From GCA-2737725 sp033763995 (lineage in GTDB: Bacteria > Pseudomonadota > Alphaproteobacteria > Rhodospirillales > Rhodospirillaceae): 64,000 bases of DNA. The notes under the pieces were generated by a model. It did no database searches and was not told the origin of the DNA. It saw only the letters and a program-made list of their open reading frames with translations. Positions 26,326 to 34,645 of the stretch are shown piece after piece. The number at the start of each line of letters is the position of its first letter. Within the stretch, counting starts at the first letter, position 1. A program made the position numbers and the translations under genes. Location: NCBI GenBank assembly GCA_033763995.1, contig JANRJL010000002.1:1-64000 (forward strand), read 5' to 3'.

Positions 26326-27498
26326 CTAACGCTCGACACAGAGGGCGATGCCCATGCCGCCGCCGATACACAACGTGGCCAAGCCCTTCTTGGCGCTGCG
26401 CTTTTGCATTTCGTGCAACAGCGTCACCAGCACGCGGCAACCCGAAGCTCCGATGGGATGGCCCAACGCAATGGCCCCGCCGTTCACATTCACCTTGGCT
26501 GGGTCTAGGCCCAAGTCCTGACACACGGCGAGGGATTGCGCGGCGAAGGCTTCGTTGGCCTCGATCAAATCCAGGTCGGCGATGTTCCAGCCGGCTTTCT
26601 CCAGCGCCTTGCGCGAGGCCGGAATGGGCCCCGTGCCCATGATGGCCGGGTCCACGCCCGCTTGGGCCCACGACGCAATGCGCGCCAGCGGCTTGAGCCC
26701 GCGCTTGGCGGCCTCGGCGGCGGTCATCAGCACCACGGCGGCGGCCCCGTCGTTGAGCCCCGAGGCATTGCCCGCTGTAACGGTGCCGTCTTTCGAGAAC
26801 GCCGGTTTCAATTTCGCCAAGGCGTCGGCGGTGGTGCCGGCGCGCGGGTACTCGTCCGTGTCGAAGATTTTTTGTTCGCGCTTGACCGTGATCGTCACCG
26901 GCACGATTTCGTCCTTGAACTTGCCGGCCTTCATGGCGGCTTCGGCCCGGGCTTGGCTGGCGGCGGCGAATTCGTCTTGCTTGGCGCGCGTGAGCTGCCA
27001 CTTTTCTGCGATGTTCTCGGCGGTTGTCCCCATGTGATAGCCGTTGAAGGCATCCCACAGGCCATCCTTGATCATGGTGTCGATCAACGACGCATCGCCC
27101 ATCTTCACGCCGTTGCGCAAATTGCTGCAGTGGGGCGACTGGCTCATGCTTTCCTGACCGCCCGCCACGACGAGGGAGGAATCGCCGGCTTTGATCGACA
27201 TGGCCCCCAGCGCCACGGCCTTGAGGCCCGAGCCGCAGACCTGATTGATGGTCATGGCGGATACTTCCTTGGGCACGCCCGCTTTGATGGACGCTTGACG
27301 CGCCGGGTTTTGCCCGCAGCCCGCCGTGAGCACCTGACCCATCACGACTTCCGAAACGTCCGCTGCCGCCATGCTGGACCGCTTCAAGGCCTCGGCAATG
27401 GCCGTTTGGCCCAATTCGACAGCGGACAAGCCGCTCAAGGCGCCCCCAAAGGATCCGATGGCGGTGCGGACGGCGGACGTGATGACGATATCGGACAT
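26326..27498 (-). CDS. phaA: acetyl-CoA acetyltransferase (beta-ketothiolase)
   Basis: 390 residues. The acylated cysteine lies in NQVCGSGLKAVALGA (C89 region), NEAFAAQSLAV carries the catalytic His loop partner, GGAIALGHPIGASGCRVL has the catalytic His, and CIGGGMGIALCVER at the C-terminus has the second Cys. All four thiolase blocks are intact. It condenses two acetyl-CoA for PHB or degrades acetoacetyl-CoA. ATG 27498 fits the standard MSDIVITSAVRTAIGSFGG start; an earlier in-frame codon would add 23 unlikely residues. It is 87 bp downstream of phaC on the same strand. Confidence 0.93.
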   Translation of the reverse strand: MSDIVITSAVRTAIGSFGGALSGLSAVELGQTAIAEALKRSSMAAADVSEVVMGQVLTAGCGQNPARQASIKAGVPKEVSAMTINQVCGSGLKAVALGAMSIKAGDSSLVVAGGQESMSQSPHCSNLRNGVKMGDASLIDTMIKDGLWDAFNGYHMGTTAENIAEKWQLTRAKQDEFAAASQARAEAAMKAGKFKDEIVPVTITVKREQKIFDTDEYPRAGTTADALAKLKPAFSKDGTVTAGNASGLNDGAAAVVLMTAAEAAKRGLKPLARIASWAQAGVDPAIMGTGPIPASRKALEKAGWNIADLDLIEANEAFAAQSLAVCQDLGLDPAKVNVNGGAIALGHPIGASGCRVLVTLLHEMQKRSAKKGLATLCIGGGMGIALCVER

Positions 27499-27558
27499 GG
27501 TGGCCCCATTGCGGTTTGACGGAGGACGAGAGCGGGTTTTACGGCCCATGCACGGGGC

Positions 27559-27578
27559 CTGCAACACTCATGTTGCAG
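27559..27578. promoter_or_regulatory. perfect 8-bp inverted repeat between phaC and phaA
   Basis: CTGCAACA, four bases, TGTTGCAG. It lies 61 bp before the phaA start and just after the phaC stop. The TGC/GCA half-site character resembles PhaR sites described in other alphaproteobacteria, so it could regulate phaA; there is no T-run for a terminator. Confidence 0.4.
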
Positions 27579-27585
27579 CGCACAA

Positions 27586-28833
27586 TCAGGCGAGGCTTTT
27601 CAACCACTTGGCCAAGGGCTCGTAAACCAACTGGGGTGCCGAGCCTCCGGCCATCATGCCGATGTGTCCCAGATCGACATTGAGTCGCGCGCAGTTTGGA
27701 ATGAGCTTGGCCAGAGCCTCGGCCGAAGCCGGGGGCACGATGCGATCCTGCGAGGGGACCAACGCCAAGCTGGGCACGGCAATGCGGCGCGGATCGATCG
27801 CCAGACCGCCGACGCGCCAGGTCCCATTCAAAGTTTGATTTTCGCCGTACCAGCCAAATAGGCACTGCCGCGCCACGTCAGCCGCCAGGGGAATACCGTC
27901 GTTCAGCCAATCCTCCAACTCAACAAAACGCCGTGCCGCGTCGGAGTCCGGGCTGCGTTCCGCGAAGCCGCGAAATTTGCGGCCCACCAAGGTCGGATCA
28001 AGCGAGGCAAACAACGCCTGGAGCAAGTCAACCGACGCGCAACCTTGCGCGGCGATCATGGCGTCGAGAACAGGCTTGGTCGCGGCGATCATGGCCCGCG
28101 AAGCGGCACTTTCGGCATGAAAGTCCCAGGGCGCCGCCAAAAGGCCGAGTCCTGCGATCAGGTCCGGGCGCAACACCGCAGGCGCCACGCACACGGTCCC
28201 GCCCATGCAGTAGCCCACCAAGCGCGGCGCTTGGCCTGTTAAAGCTTTCACATGCTCAAGCGCGGGGATGAGAACACCGATGATGTAGTCGTCGATCGTG
28301 AATTTGAGTTCGGCAGTGCCGGGTTCACCCCAATCCAGGAGAAACGTTCTCACCCCAGATGCCGCGCAGGCCGCCAAAATGCTGCGATCTTGGGCGAGGT
28401 CGAGAATGTAAGCTCGGTTGATCAGCGACGGGACAAAAACGGCCGCAGGCCCGTCTCCGCCATGGTCGCGCAACGCCGCCACGCCCTTTGACCAGATCGC
28501 GGCGGGCGCGCCGCGTGTTCGCACATAGGGATGGTCCTGATAACTCCGCACGCCGGCCAGAAACCGATCCATCCGGGCCTTGGACTCACGAGTTAAGGCG
28601 TCAAGAAACGCCGCCGGGTCGATTTCGATGTGCCAAGGCCGATGGAAAGTATCAGGGCTTTGGCGCGCGTGTTCGGCGGCGAGGCGGTGGATGGGCCTCG
28701 AGAGCGCTGACCCGTTGCTCCAGGGCGTCAAGCCAGCGAAGGACATCTGCAAGAGCCACCCCTCCGTCGCCAGATGCAGCGGCAGCGGCCGAGGTCCGAG
28801 TCGGGGGTGAGGCTTGGTCGTGGCGCTGTCCAT
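27586..28833 (-). CDS. phaC: PHA synthase (PhaC, short alphaproteobacterial type)
   Basis: 415 residues. The lipase-like box is LVGYCMGGTVC with the nucleophile Cys209; the catalytic Asp is in ALVPSQDRIVPP and the His in VDLGHIGMMAGG. FVPSLINRAYILDLAQDRS and FLLDWGEP are shared with class I and III synthases. The size fits class III or short class I enzymes rather than the ~600-residue PhaC1. The N-terminus LGPRPLPLHLA followed by the IHRLAAEHARQS helix matches short alphaproteobacterial PhaC proteins, so the start at 28833 is trusted even though its first ~60 codons overlap the upstream gene in another frame. It polymerises 3-hydroxybutyryl-CoA. Confidence 0.88.
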   Translation of the reverse strand: MDSATTKPHPRLGPRPLPLHLATEGWLLQMSFAGLTPWSNGSALSRPIHRLAAEHARQSPDTFHRPWHIEIDPAAFLDALTRESKARMDRFLAGVRSYQDHPYVRTRGAPAAIWSKGVAALRDHGGDGPAAVFVPSLINRAYILDLAQDRSILAACAASGVRTFLLDWGEPGTAELKFTIDDYIIGVLIPALEHVKALTGQAPRLVGYCMGGTVCVAPAVLRPDLIAGLGLLAAPWDFHAESAASRAMIAATKPVLDAMIAAQGCASVDLLQALFASLDPTLVGRKFRGFAERSPDSDAARRFVELEDWLNDGIPLAADVARQCLFGWYGENQTLNGTWRVGGLAIDPRRIAVPSLALVPSQDRIVPPASAEALAKLIPNCARLNVDLGHIGMMAGGSAPQLVYEPLAKWLKSLA

Positions 28834-29047
28834 CGCGGACACCTTGCATGGGGAATGGCGAGACACCTGGCATCATGGCGGACGACCCGGTCGTCCAGGC
28901 CGAAGCGGCATTTTGCATCATATTCTGAAACAGCGTTGCCCACGCATTGGCCGCGTTGGGATCCTGGGCCAATTTCGCCATCTCGGCTTGCCAGAGGTCG
29001 AGGTAGCGCTTGGCCAGGGCGTCATAGTCGCTGGGCGTCGAACTCAT
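28652..29047 (-). CDS. small PhaE/phasin-like protein, overlapping phaC
   Basis: 131 residues. The start MSSTPSDYDALAKRYLDLWQ followed by WATLFQNMMQNAASAW resembles the N-terminal amphipathic helices of PhaE and phasins. A low-complexity Ala/Ser linker is followed by ADVLRWLDALEQRVSALEAH, a short coiled coil common at the end of PHA-granule proteins. Position directly before phaC and divergent from phaR supports a synthase-subunit or granule role. Its last 182 bp overlap phaC in a different frame, and both frames look coding. True PhaE proteins are usually over 300 residues, so the name is tentative. Confidence 0.6.
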   Translation of the reverse strand: MSSTPSDYDALAKRYLDLWQAEMAKLAQDPNAANAWATLFQNMMQNAASAWTTGSSAMMPGVSPFPMQGVRDGQRHDQASPPTRTSAAAAASGDGGVALADVLRWLDALEQRVSALEAHPPPRRRTRAPKP

Positions 29048-29141
29048 GGTGAGACTATAGAGCCTGGGCTTGAATTCGTCTCGGTATTTGGCGGTGCACG
29101 CATCGGCTTGGGGCCGTGCGACAAGGCTTTGACACGGGGGG

Positions 29142-29156
29142 TTGTGCAGAGCACAA
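29142..29156. promoter_or_regulatory. perfect inverted repeat upstream of phaR, candidate PhaR operator
   Basis: TTGTGC, three bases, GCACAA, 41-55 bp before the phaR ATG and between the divergent phaR and phaE-like genes. The TGC-N3-GCA core agrees with the TGC/GCA half sites reported for PhaR. Autorepression is inferred. Confidence 0.5.
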
Positions 29157-29196
29157 TTTCCCTTCATTGCACTGCGGATAACGCCAAGGGGACGTC

Positions 29197-29811
29197 ATGG
29201 CCGAACAAGCCAACAGCGGCGGCGACAAAGGGCCGGCAATCAACATCAAGAAATACGCCAATCGCCGGCTCTACAACACGGCGACGTCGAGTTACGTGAC
29301 GCTGGAAGATCTGGCCAACATGGTGCGCCAGAACGTCGATTTCGTCGTCACGGACGCCAAGACCAACGAGGACATTACCCGCTCGGTCCTGACCCAAATC
29401 ATCGTGGAACAGGAAGGCAAGGGCCAATCCCTCTTGCCCATCAAATTCTTGCGCCAGGTGATCGCCTTTTACGGCGACTCGCTGGGCGGCGTGCTACCGC
29501 GATATCTGGAGCACAGCATGGAGTCCTTCTCGCAAAACGAGACGCACATGCGCCGCATCATGCAGGATGCTTTCAAGGGGCTGTTCCCCATGCAGCGCAT
29601 GGAAGAGATGGGCAAGCAAAACCTGGCCCTGTTCGAGAACGCCATGAAAATGTTCAATCCTTTCGCCAATCAGGCGCGTCCCGGCGACTCCAGCGGCGCG
29701 CCGGGCGCCGCGGCAAGACCGGCCGGCGGCGGCGAGAACCTCGAGTCGCTCAAGTCTCAGCTGGATGCCTTGCAGGCCCGGCTTGATCGCATGGCCAAGG
29801 ATCGTGGCTAG
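29197..29811 (+). CDS. phaR: polyhydroxyalkanoate synthesis repressor
   Basis: 204 residues. INIKKYANRRLYNTATSSYVTLEDLANMVRQ near 15-45 is the PHB/PHA accumulation regulator DNA-binding domain, followed by VVTDAKTNEDITRSVLTQIIVEQE and the second domain LPIKFLRQVIAFYGDSLGGVLPRYLEHSM, both diagnostic. The C-terminus has an Ala/Gly-rich linker and a short coiled coil (LESLKSQLDALQARLDRM) that binds PHA. PhaR represses phasin and its own gene until granules titrate it. It is divergent from the phaE-phaC-phaA genes. Confidence 0.95.
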   Translation: MAEQANSGGDKGPAINIKKYANRRLYNTATSSYVTLEDLANMVRQNVDFVVTDAKTNEDITRSVLTQIIVEQEGKGQSLLPIKFLRQVIAFYGDSLGGVLPRYLEHSMESFSQNETHMRRIMQDAFKGLFPMQRMEEMGKQNLALFENAMKMFNPFANQARPGDSSGAPGAAARPAGGGENLESLKSQLDALQARLDRMAKDRG

Positions 29812-30158
29812 TCCGTAGGCCCCGCGCACAACCCCAGGCAGATAAAATTCGGACCTTGGCGGACATAACTCGCAATGGAAAAGCAACGTTGCGAGATCAT
29901 CGCCTGATAGTCATACAAAATACCGTCCCAATGTCCAAACGGGCTCACTAAATTAACATCTCAATAACTTATTGATAAATAATAGCTATTTCAGATCCTG
30001 GCGATCACGCGGATTACAATTTTTTACAAATCTGAACAGGCGGCGATTCCGCTATCGAATTATCTTCACAACCGATAGATGCGGGGCACTCGAAGAGTTT
30101 CCCGCAGCGCAAGCCGGAACGGCTTGGGTATCCATGACCAAGGGTTGGGGGATTTACC
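29812..30158. other. gene-free, AT-rich spacer before XRE regulator
   Basis: 347 bp without a convincing ORF. 29935-30010 is strikingly AT-rich for this genome, with TTGATAAATAATAG-like stretches, and probably holds the promoter of the XRE gene. No tRNA or clear hairpin terminator was seen. Confidence 0.5.
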
Positions 30159-30551
30159 ATGAACATGATTCAACCGCCGGATCGCGTGGTGCCGGCGAAT
30201 CGGGCCAATTCTATCGATCGCCATGTCGGATCGCGGATTCGCGAGCGGCGCATCATGTTGGGCCTGAGCCAACAGCAAATGGCCGACATGATCGGCGTGA
30301 CCTATCAACAGGCCCACAAGTACGAGCGCGGCATCAACCGCATTTCGGCCGGCCGTCTGTTCGAGATTTCTCGCGTTCTCAATGTGCCGATCACCTTCTT
30401 TTACGACGGTCTCGACAGCGGGGACGACGAATCCAGCAACCAACGTCAGCGCATGTGCCTGGAGTTGGCGCGGAACTTCTCGAGCATCTCAAACCAAAAG
30501 CATCAAGAAGCCTTGAGCCAACTGGCTCGTGCGCTTGCCGTGCAGGAATAA
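30159..30551 (+). CDS. XRE family (Cro/CI-type) transcriptional regulator
   Basis: 130 residues. The HTH is VGSRIRERRIMLGLSQQQMA then DMIGVTYQQAHKYERGINRI, with SAGRLFEISRVLNVPITFFYDGL, the standard HTH_3 pattern. The C-terminal ~45 residues (CLELARNFSSISNQKHQEALSQLARAL) form a helical tail. Proteins of this size and layout are common in alphaproteobacteria as cell-cycle or stress regulators. It has its own AT-rich promoter and its own strong terminator, so it is monocistronic. Confidence 0.9.
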   Translation: MNMIQPPDRVVPANRANSIDRHVGSRIRERRIMLGLSQQQMADMIGVTYQQAHKYERGINRISAGRLFEISRVLNVPITFFYDGLDSGDDESSNQRQRMCLELARNFSSISNQKHQEALSQLARALAVQE

Positions 30552-30599
30552 CTGTCAGCAAGACTCATAACATTTCGTCTCGGGGATGGAGACGCGAGC

Positions 30600-30637
30600 C
30601 CGGCGGATCGAGCAATCGATCCGCCGGTTGCTTTTTC
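30600..30637 (+). terminator. intrinsic terminator of the XRE gene
   Basis: A perfect 12-bp stem, CCGGCGGATCGA with TCGATCCGCCGG, loop GCAA, followed by TTGCTTTTTC. It ends three bases before the convergent queG stop. Confidence 0.92.
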
Positions 30638-30640
30638 AGC

Positions 30641-31759
30641 TCATGAGATCGCTGTGTTCCACTCGGCGCGAACGTCGTTATCGGCTTCCGATAAGGCGTG
30701 ACGTTGACGGCATTGCTCAAACTGCAGCGGCGATACGAGTTGCCTCAGCGCCCAGACGGCAGCCAACCTGACCAAAGGCGAGTCGTCATCGAGCGTCGAT
30801 TCGACGGCTGACGATAGACCCGGATCAGCGCTGTTCCCGATGGCTATCAGGACATTGCGTATAAAACGATTCCGCCCGATTCGCTTGATCGGCGAGCTCG
30901 CAAAGAGTTTGCGAAAACCCGCATCGTCCAACGATACCAATTCGGCGAGACGCGGTGCGCTGAGGTCTTCGCGCGCCCTAAATTCCATCGTCGCGCCAAG
31001 TTTCGCGAACTTGTTCCATGGACAGACTGCCAAGCAGTCATCGCACCCGTAGATGCGGTTGCCGATGAGCGGCCTCAGCTCGCGCGGGATATGTCCTTTG
31101 TGCTCGATAGTGAGGTAAGAAATACACCGGCGCGCATCGATCCGGTATTCACCCAGAAAGGCTTGCGTCGGACAAATATCGAGGCATTTACGGCAAACCC
31201 CACAATGATCGGTTTCCGCAGCGTCTGGTTCGATTTCAAGGGCCGTGAAGACCTCGCCCAGGAACAGCCAAGACCCGAATTCGCGCGATACGAGGTTGGT
31301 ATGCTTGCCCTGCCAGCCAACACCAGCGCTTTGCGCCAGGGGTTTTTCCATCACTGGTGCGGTGTCGACGAAGACTTTCACCTCAACTTTGGCCTGTTCG
31401 TGCAGCCACGACGCCAACCGTTTCAGCTTTTTCTTCAGCACATCGTGATAGTCACGATTCCGCGCATAGACGCTGATGGCGCCGACTTTGCGCTGCAATA
31501 GAATCTCTCGCGGGTCTTCATCGGGCCCATAATTGAGTCCAACGACGATCGCCGACTTGGCTTCCGGCCATAGCGTCAGCGGGTCGCGACGACGCTCGCG
31601 CGTGGTCTCCATCCACGTCATCTCGCCGTGCAGTCCATCAGCGAGAAAAGCGTCAAGTCCTGCCTGAACGGCTGGGTTAAGCGCAATTCGTGTGAACCGC
31701 ACGACGTCAAAACCGAGAGAAACCGCGAAAGAACGAATCGCGTCCTTGTCAGGGCTCAT
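30641..31759 (-). CDS. queG: epoxyqueuosine reductase
   Basis: 372 residues. Two [4Fe-4S] clusters are coordinated by CGVCRKCLDICPTQAF and CDDCLAVCPWN; the cobalamin-binding region includes VFVDTAPVMEKPLAQSAGVGWQGKHTN, where the Asp is catalytic. A HEAT-like C-terminal tail (SSAVESTLDDDSPLVRLAAVWALRQL) is typical. It reduces epoxyqueuosine in tRNA to queuosine, the last step of the pathway. ATG 31759 gives an 11-bp overlap with tgt; longer in-frame starts run through tgt and are rejected. Confidence 0.95.
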   Translation of the reverse strand: MSPDKDAIRSFAVSLGFDVVRFTRIALNPAVQAGLDAFLADGLHGEMTWMETTRERRRDPLTLWPEAKSAIVVGLNYGPDEDPREILLQRKVGAISVYARNRDYHDVLKKKLKRLASWLHEQAKVEVKVFVDTAPVMEKPLAQSAGVGWQGKHTNLVSREFGSWLFLGEVFTALEIEPDAAETDHCGVCRKCLDICPTQAFLGEYRIDARRCISYLTIEHKGHIPRELRPLIGNRIYGCDDCLAVCPWNKFAKLGATMEFRAREDLSAPRLAELVSLDDAGFRKLFASSPIKRIGRNRFIRNVLIAIGNSADPGLSSAVESTLDDDSPLVRLAAVWALRQLVSPLQFEQCRQRHALSEADNDVRAEWNTAIS

Positions 31760-32888
31760 CGGCATCGCCTTCGCCAGCGGCTTGGTCCGCAGCGAAGGCT
31801 TTGGCAAAGACTTCGAGCTGATGGGCGGCAATGGCATCGCGTAACTGCTCCATGAGATGTTGATAAAACGCCACATTATGCCAACTGAGCAGCATCAGCC
31901 CCAGGATTTCCTCGCTGCGAATCAAATGGTGCAAATAGGCCCGGCTGTAATTGCGACTGGCAGGACACGGCACGGTTTCATCCAAGGGGCGCGGATCATC
32001 GGCATGTTTGGCGTTGCGCAAGTTCAGAGGTCCGAAACGCGTAAACGCCTGGGCGGTGCGCCCGGAGCGAGTCGGCAAGACGCAATCGAACATGTCGATT
32101 CCGCGCTGAACCGCGCCGACGATATCCATCGGCTTGCCCACGCCCATGAGGTAGCGCGGCCGCGCGTCGGGCAAATGCGGCACCGTATGCTCCAGCGTGG
32201 CGAACATGAGGTCTTGCCCCTCGCCCACGGCGAGACCGCCCACGGCATACCCATCAAAGCCGATCCGTTGTAGCGCCGCAGCCGATTCCGCGCGCAAGTC
32301 GGCATGGATACCGCCCTGAACAATGCCGAAAAGCCCGTATCCCGGCCGCGCGCGGTAGGCCGTTTTGCTACGTTCCGCCCAACCCATGGACAAGCGCATG
32401 CTTTCGGCCACGGCGACTTTTTCGGCTGGAAACGGTGTGCACTCGTCAAAGGCCATCGTAATTGTCGCATCCAGCAAATGCTGAATCTCGATTGATCGCT
32501 CCGGCGACAAGAAATGCCTAGACCCATCGATGTGCGACTGGAACGTCACGCCGCCGCCATCGATCTTACGCAGCTTCGCCAACGACATCACCTGATAACC
32601 GCCCGAGTCCGTCAGGATCGGGCCGTCCCACCGCATGAAGGCCCGCACACCACCGAAAGCCGCGATGCGTTCGGCGCCGGGCCGCAACATCAGATGATAG
32701 GTATTGGCCAAGATCATCTGGGCGCCGGTGGCGGCGACCGTATCGGGGAACATCGCCTTCACTGTCGCCGCCGTGCCCACGGGCATGAAGGCCGGAGTAT
32801 CGACAACGCCATGGGCGGTGACCAGCCGTCCGCGGCGCGCGCGACCGTGGGTGGCTAAGAGTTCAAATTGAAACTGCGGCAGTGTCAT
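31749..32888 (-). CDS. tgt: queuine tRNA-ribosyltransferase
   Basis: 379 residues. The catalytic landmarks are VVDTPAFMPVGTAATVKAMFP, ILANTYHLMLRPG, GPILTDSGGYQVMSL (catalytic Asp), and GMGKPMDIVGAVQRGIDMFDCVLPTRSGR, where Asp is the nucleophile (here read VGKPMDIV...). It exchanges guanine for preQ1 at position 34 of GUN-anticodon tRNAs. One departure from usual bacterial Tgt: the C-terminal zinc motif (CxCxxC-H) is not apparent; DETVPCPASRNYSRAYLHHLIR retains one Cys and the Tyr-rich helix. It overlaps queA by four bases. Confidence 0.93.
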   Translation of the reverse strand: MTLPQFQFELLATHGRARRGRLVTAHGVVDTPAFMPVGTAATVKAMFPDTVAATGAQMILANTYHLMLRPGAERIAAFGGVRAFMRWDGPILTDSGGYQVMSLAKLRKIDGGGVTFQSHIDGSRHFLSPERSIEIQHLLDATITMAFDECTPFPAEKVAVAESMRLSMGWAERSKTAYRARPGYGLFGIVQGGIHADLRAESAAALQRIGFDGYAVGGLAVGEGQDLMFATLEHTVPHLPDARPRYLMGVGKPMDIVGAVQRGIDMFDCVLPTRSGRTAQAFTRFGPLNLRNAKHADDPRPLDETVPCPASRNYSRAYLHHLIRSEEILGLMLLSWHNVAFYQHLMEQLRDAIAAHQLEVFAKAFAADQAAGEGDADEP

Positions 32889-33919
32889 GATGCGGGGCTG
32901 CGTTCCAACCAACTGGCGTCGCCATAGGAATAGAAGCGATACCGCGAAGCGATCGCATGCGCATAGACCGATTTCATGCGTTCCAGGCCCGCAAAGGCGC
33001 TCACCAGCATGAAAAGCGTCGACCGCGGCAAGTGAAAATTCGTCATCAGCACGTCGACGGCCTGGAATCTGTAGCCCGGCGTGATGAACAGCCGTGTATC
33101 GCCGCTAAACGGAGCGAGACGGCCGCGATCGTCAACCGCCGATTCCAGCAATCGCAATGAAGTCGTGCCCACGGCAATGACTCGACCACCACGCGCCTTG
33201 GCCGAGTTAATCAAATCAGCGACGTCGGGCGATATTTCACCAATCTCCGCATGCATGACATGATCGTCGGTGTCTTCGGTTTTCACCGGTAAGAACGTAC
33301 CGGCACCCACGTGCAACGTCACGCTGACGCGCTTCACGCCGCGCTCATCGAGTTGCGCCAGCAGGTCTGGCGTGAAATGCAACCCCGCCGTCGGGGCGGC
33401 GACAGCGCCGTTCTTGGCGGCATAGATGGTCTGATAATCGGCTCTGTCGCGCGCGTCGTCGGCACGTCGAATATAAGGCGGGAGGGGAATATGGCCGACG
33501 GCTTCAAACCGAGACATGAGCTGTGGTCCGCTTGCGTTGAATCTGAGCATTACCAAGCCATCGGCGCTCTTGGAAAGCACTTCGCCCCTCAGTGCGCCTT
33601 GGAACTCGATGGGTTGGCCTGGCTTCAAACGTTTTGCCGGGCGTGCAAATACCTCCCATTGGTCCGCCGCGATGGCGCGATGAAGAAGCACTTCAATGGT
33701 CACAACGCCGCGCTGGCCCAGGAGTCGGGCGGGAATGACGCGCGTATCGTTAAACACCATGACGTCGCCGGGATGAACCAAGCCGAGGAGATCGCGCACG
33801 CTGAGATCGGCCAAGTTCCGGGGCGTCACGAGCAAAAGCCGCGCGCTGTCGCGCGGACTCACCGGGCGGTTGGCGATCAGTTCAGCCGGCAAGTCAAAAT
33901 CAAACTGATCAACTCGCAT
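32885..33919 (-). CDS. queA: S-adenosylmethionine:tRNA ribosyltransferase-isomerase
   Basis: 344 residues beginning MRVDQFDFDLPAELIANRPV, the invariant QueA start. VMVFNDTRVIPARLLG, AAPTAGLHFTPDLL, VTLHVGAGTFLPV and FHLPRSTLFMLVSAF are the family blocks. It transfers and isomerises the ribose of SAM to make epoxyqueuosine. It is the first gene of queA-tgt-queG, with 4- and 11-bp overlaps showing a single translationally coupled operon. The 154-bp upstream spacer shows no preQ1 riboswitch that I can recognise. Confidence 0.95.
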   Translation of the reverse strand: MRVDQFDFDLPAELIANRPVSPRDSARLLLVTPRNLADLSVRDLLGLVHPGDVMVFNDTRVIPARLLGQRGVVTIEVLLHRAIAADQWEVFARPAKRLKPGQPIEFQGALRGEVLSKSADGLVMLRFNASGPQLMSRFEAVGHIPLPPYIRRADDARDRADYQTIYAAKNGAVAAPTAGLHFTPDLLAQLDERGVKRVSVTLHVGAGTFLPVKTEDTDDHVMHAEIGEISPDVADLINSAKARGGRVIAVGTTSLRLLESAVDDRGRLAPFSGDTRLFITPGYRFQAVDVLMTNFHLPRSTLFMLVSAFAGLERMKSVYAHAIASRYRFYSYGDASWLERSPAS

Positions 33920-34073
33920 GGAAAGCGCAGGCCTCTTGTGATGTCAGGCTACGGTATGCGCGTGTGGCGCAAGATATGCTGGGCGATGTCATCGCCGGGC
34001 TTTATAGTCAAATGGGCCGTCTTGCGATACGATTTCTGACGGACCCAACGTAGAGACAAGAGGGTCGGCCAGC

Positions 34074-34574
34074 GTGACGTGGATGCTTGAACTTCTCGAT
34101 CGGTTTCTCGCTGGCGCTTGCATCGCCGTGGCCAGTCTCATCGCATCGCAAGTCCATCCCTTTGCCGAGCAATACACCGCACGCAGTGCGGCGATGCTGG
34201 CTCAGGCGGAAGCAAAGCTCGAGGACGTGCAAACGGGGTTACGCTATCAAACCATGTCGGATGTCGCGCGCGGCGATCTCGAGGCGGCAGCCAAGGAAGC
34301 GCTCGCCAAGGCCGCGCGTATTCATGCTGCGGTGACCGAGACATCGATTTTCTTCCGTCCCTTCGCTCTGGTCCGTTCCGGCGACGCTGCGCTCAGCGAT
34401 GAAACTTGGTCGCACTATGTCCCGGCGCTACCGAGCTCGCCACAATCAATAACCTATCTACTTCTGGGGATGGTGATTGGCCTGATTCTTTACGAATTGA
34501 TCAGGTTCCCCGCGGTCCTACTATTTCAAGAGCCACGACGACGACGCTTCAAGAAACGAGGGGTCTTGGGCTAG
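34074..34574 (+). CDS. DUF2937-like membrane protein
   Basis: 166 residues. A hydrophobic N-terminal helix (FLAGACIAVASLIASQVHPF) is followed by an amphipathic central helix with many Ala, Glu and Gln (AMLAQAEAKLEDVQTGLRYQ), then a second membrane helix near residue 125-145 (YLLLGMVIGLILYELI) and a basic tail PRRRRFKKR. This layout with HPFAEQYTAR fits DUF2937, a family of unknown function. The GTG at 34074 is used; AGAGGG lies about ten bases upstream. It is divergent from the queuosine operon. Confidence 0.65.
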   Translation: MTWMLELLDRFLAGACIAVASLIASQVHPFAEQYTARSAAMLAQAEAKLEDVQTGLRYQTMSDVARGDLEAAAKEALAKAARIHAAVTETSIFFRPFALVRSGDAALSDETWSHYVPALPSSPQSITYLLLGMVIGLILYELIRFPAVLLFQEPRRRRFKKRGVLG

Positions 34575-34645
34575 CGGCCTTTTTCGGGCCGGGCAAGGAA
34601 CCCACTCCGTCCAAACCACACCAACACCGAGACGCACACCGGATC

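Noticed and set aside
33920..34073. Possible preQ1 riboswitch upstream of queA
   Set aside because: No preQ1 aptamer core (short hairpin followed by an A-rich tail at the ribosome site) could be found.
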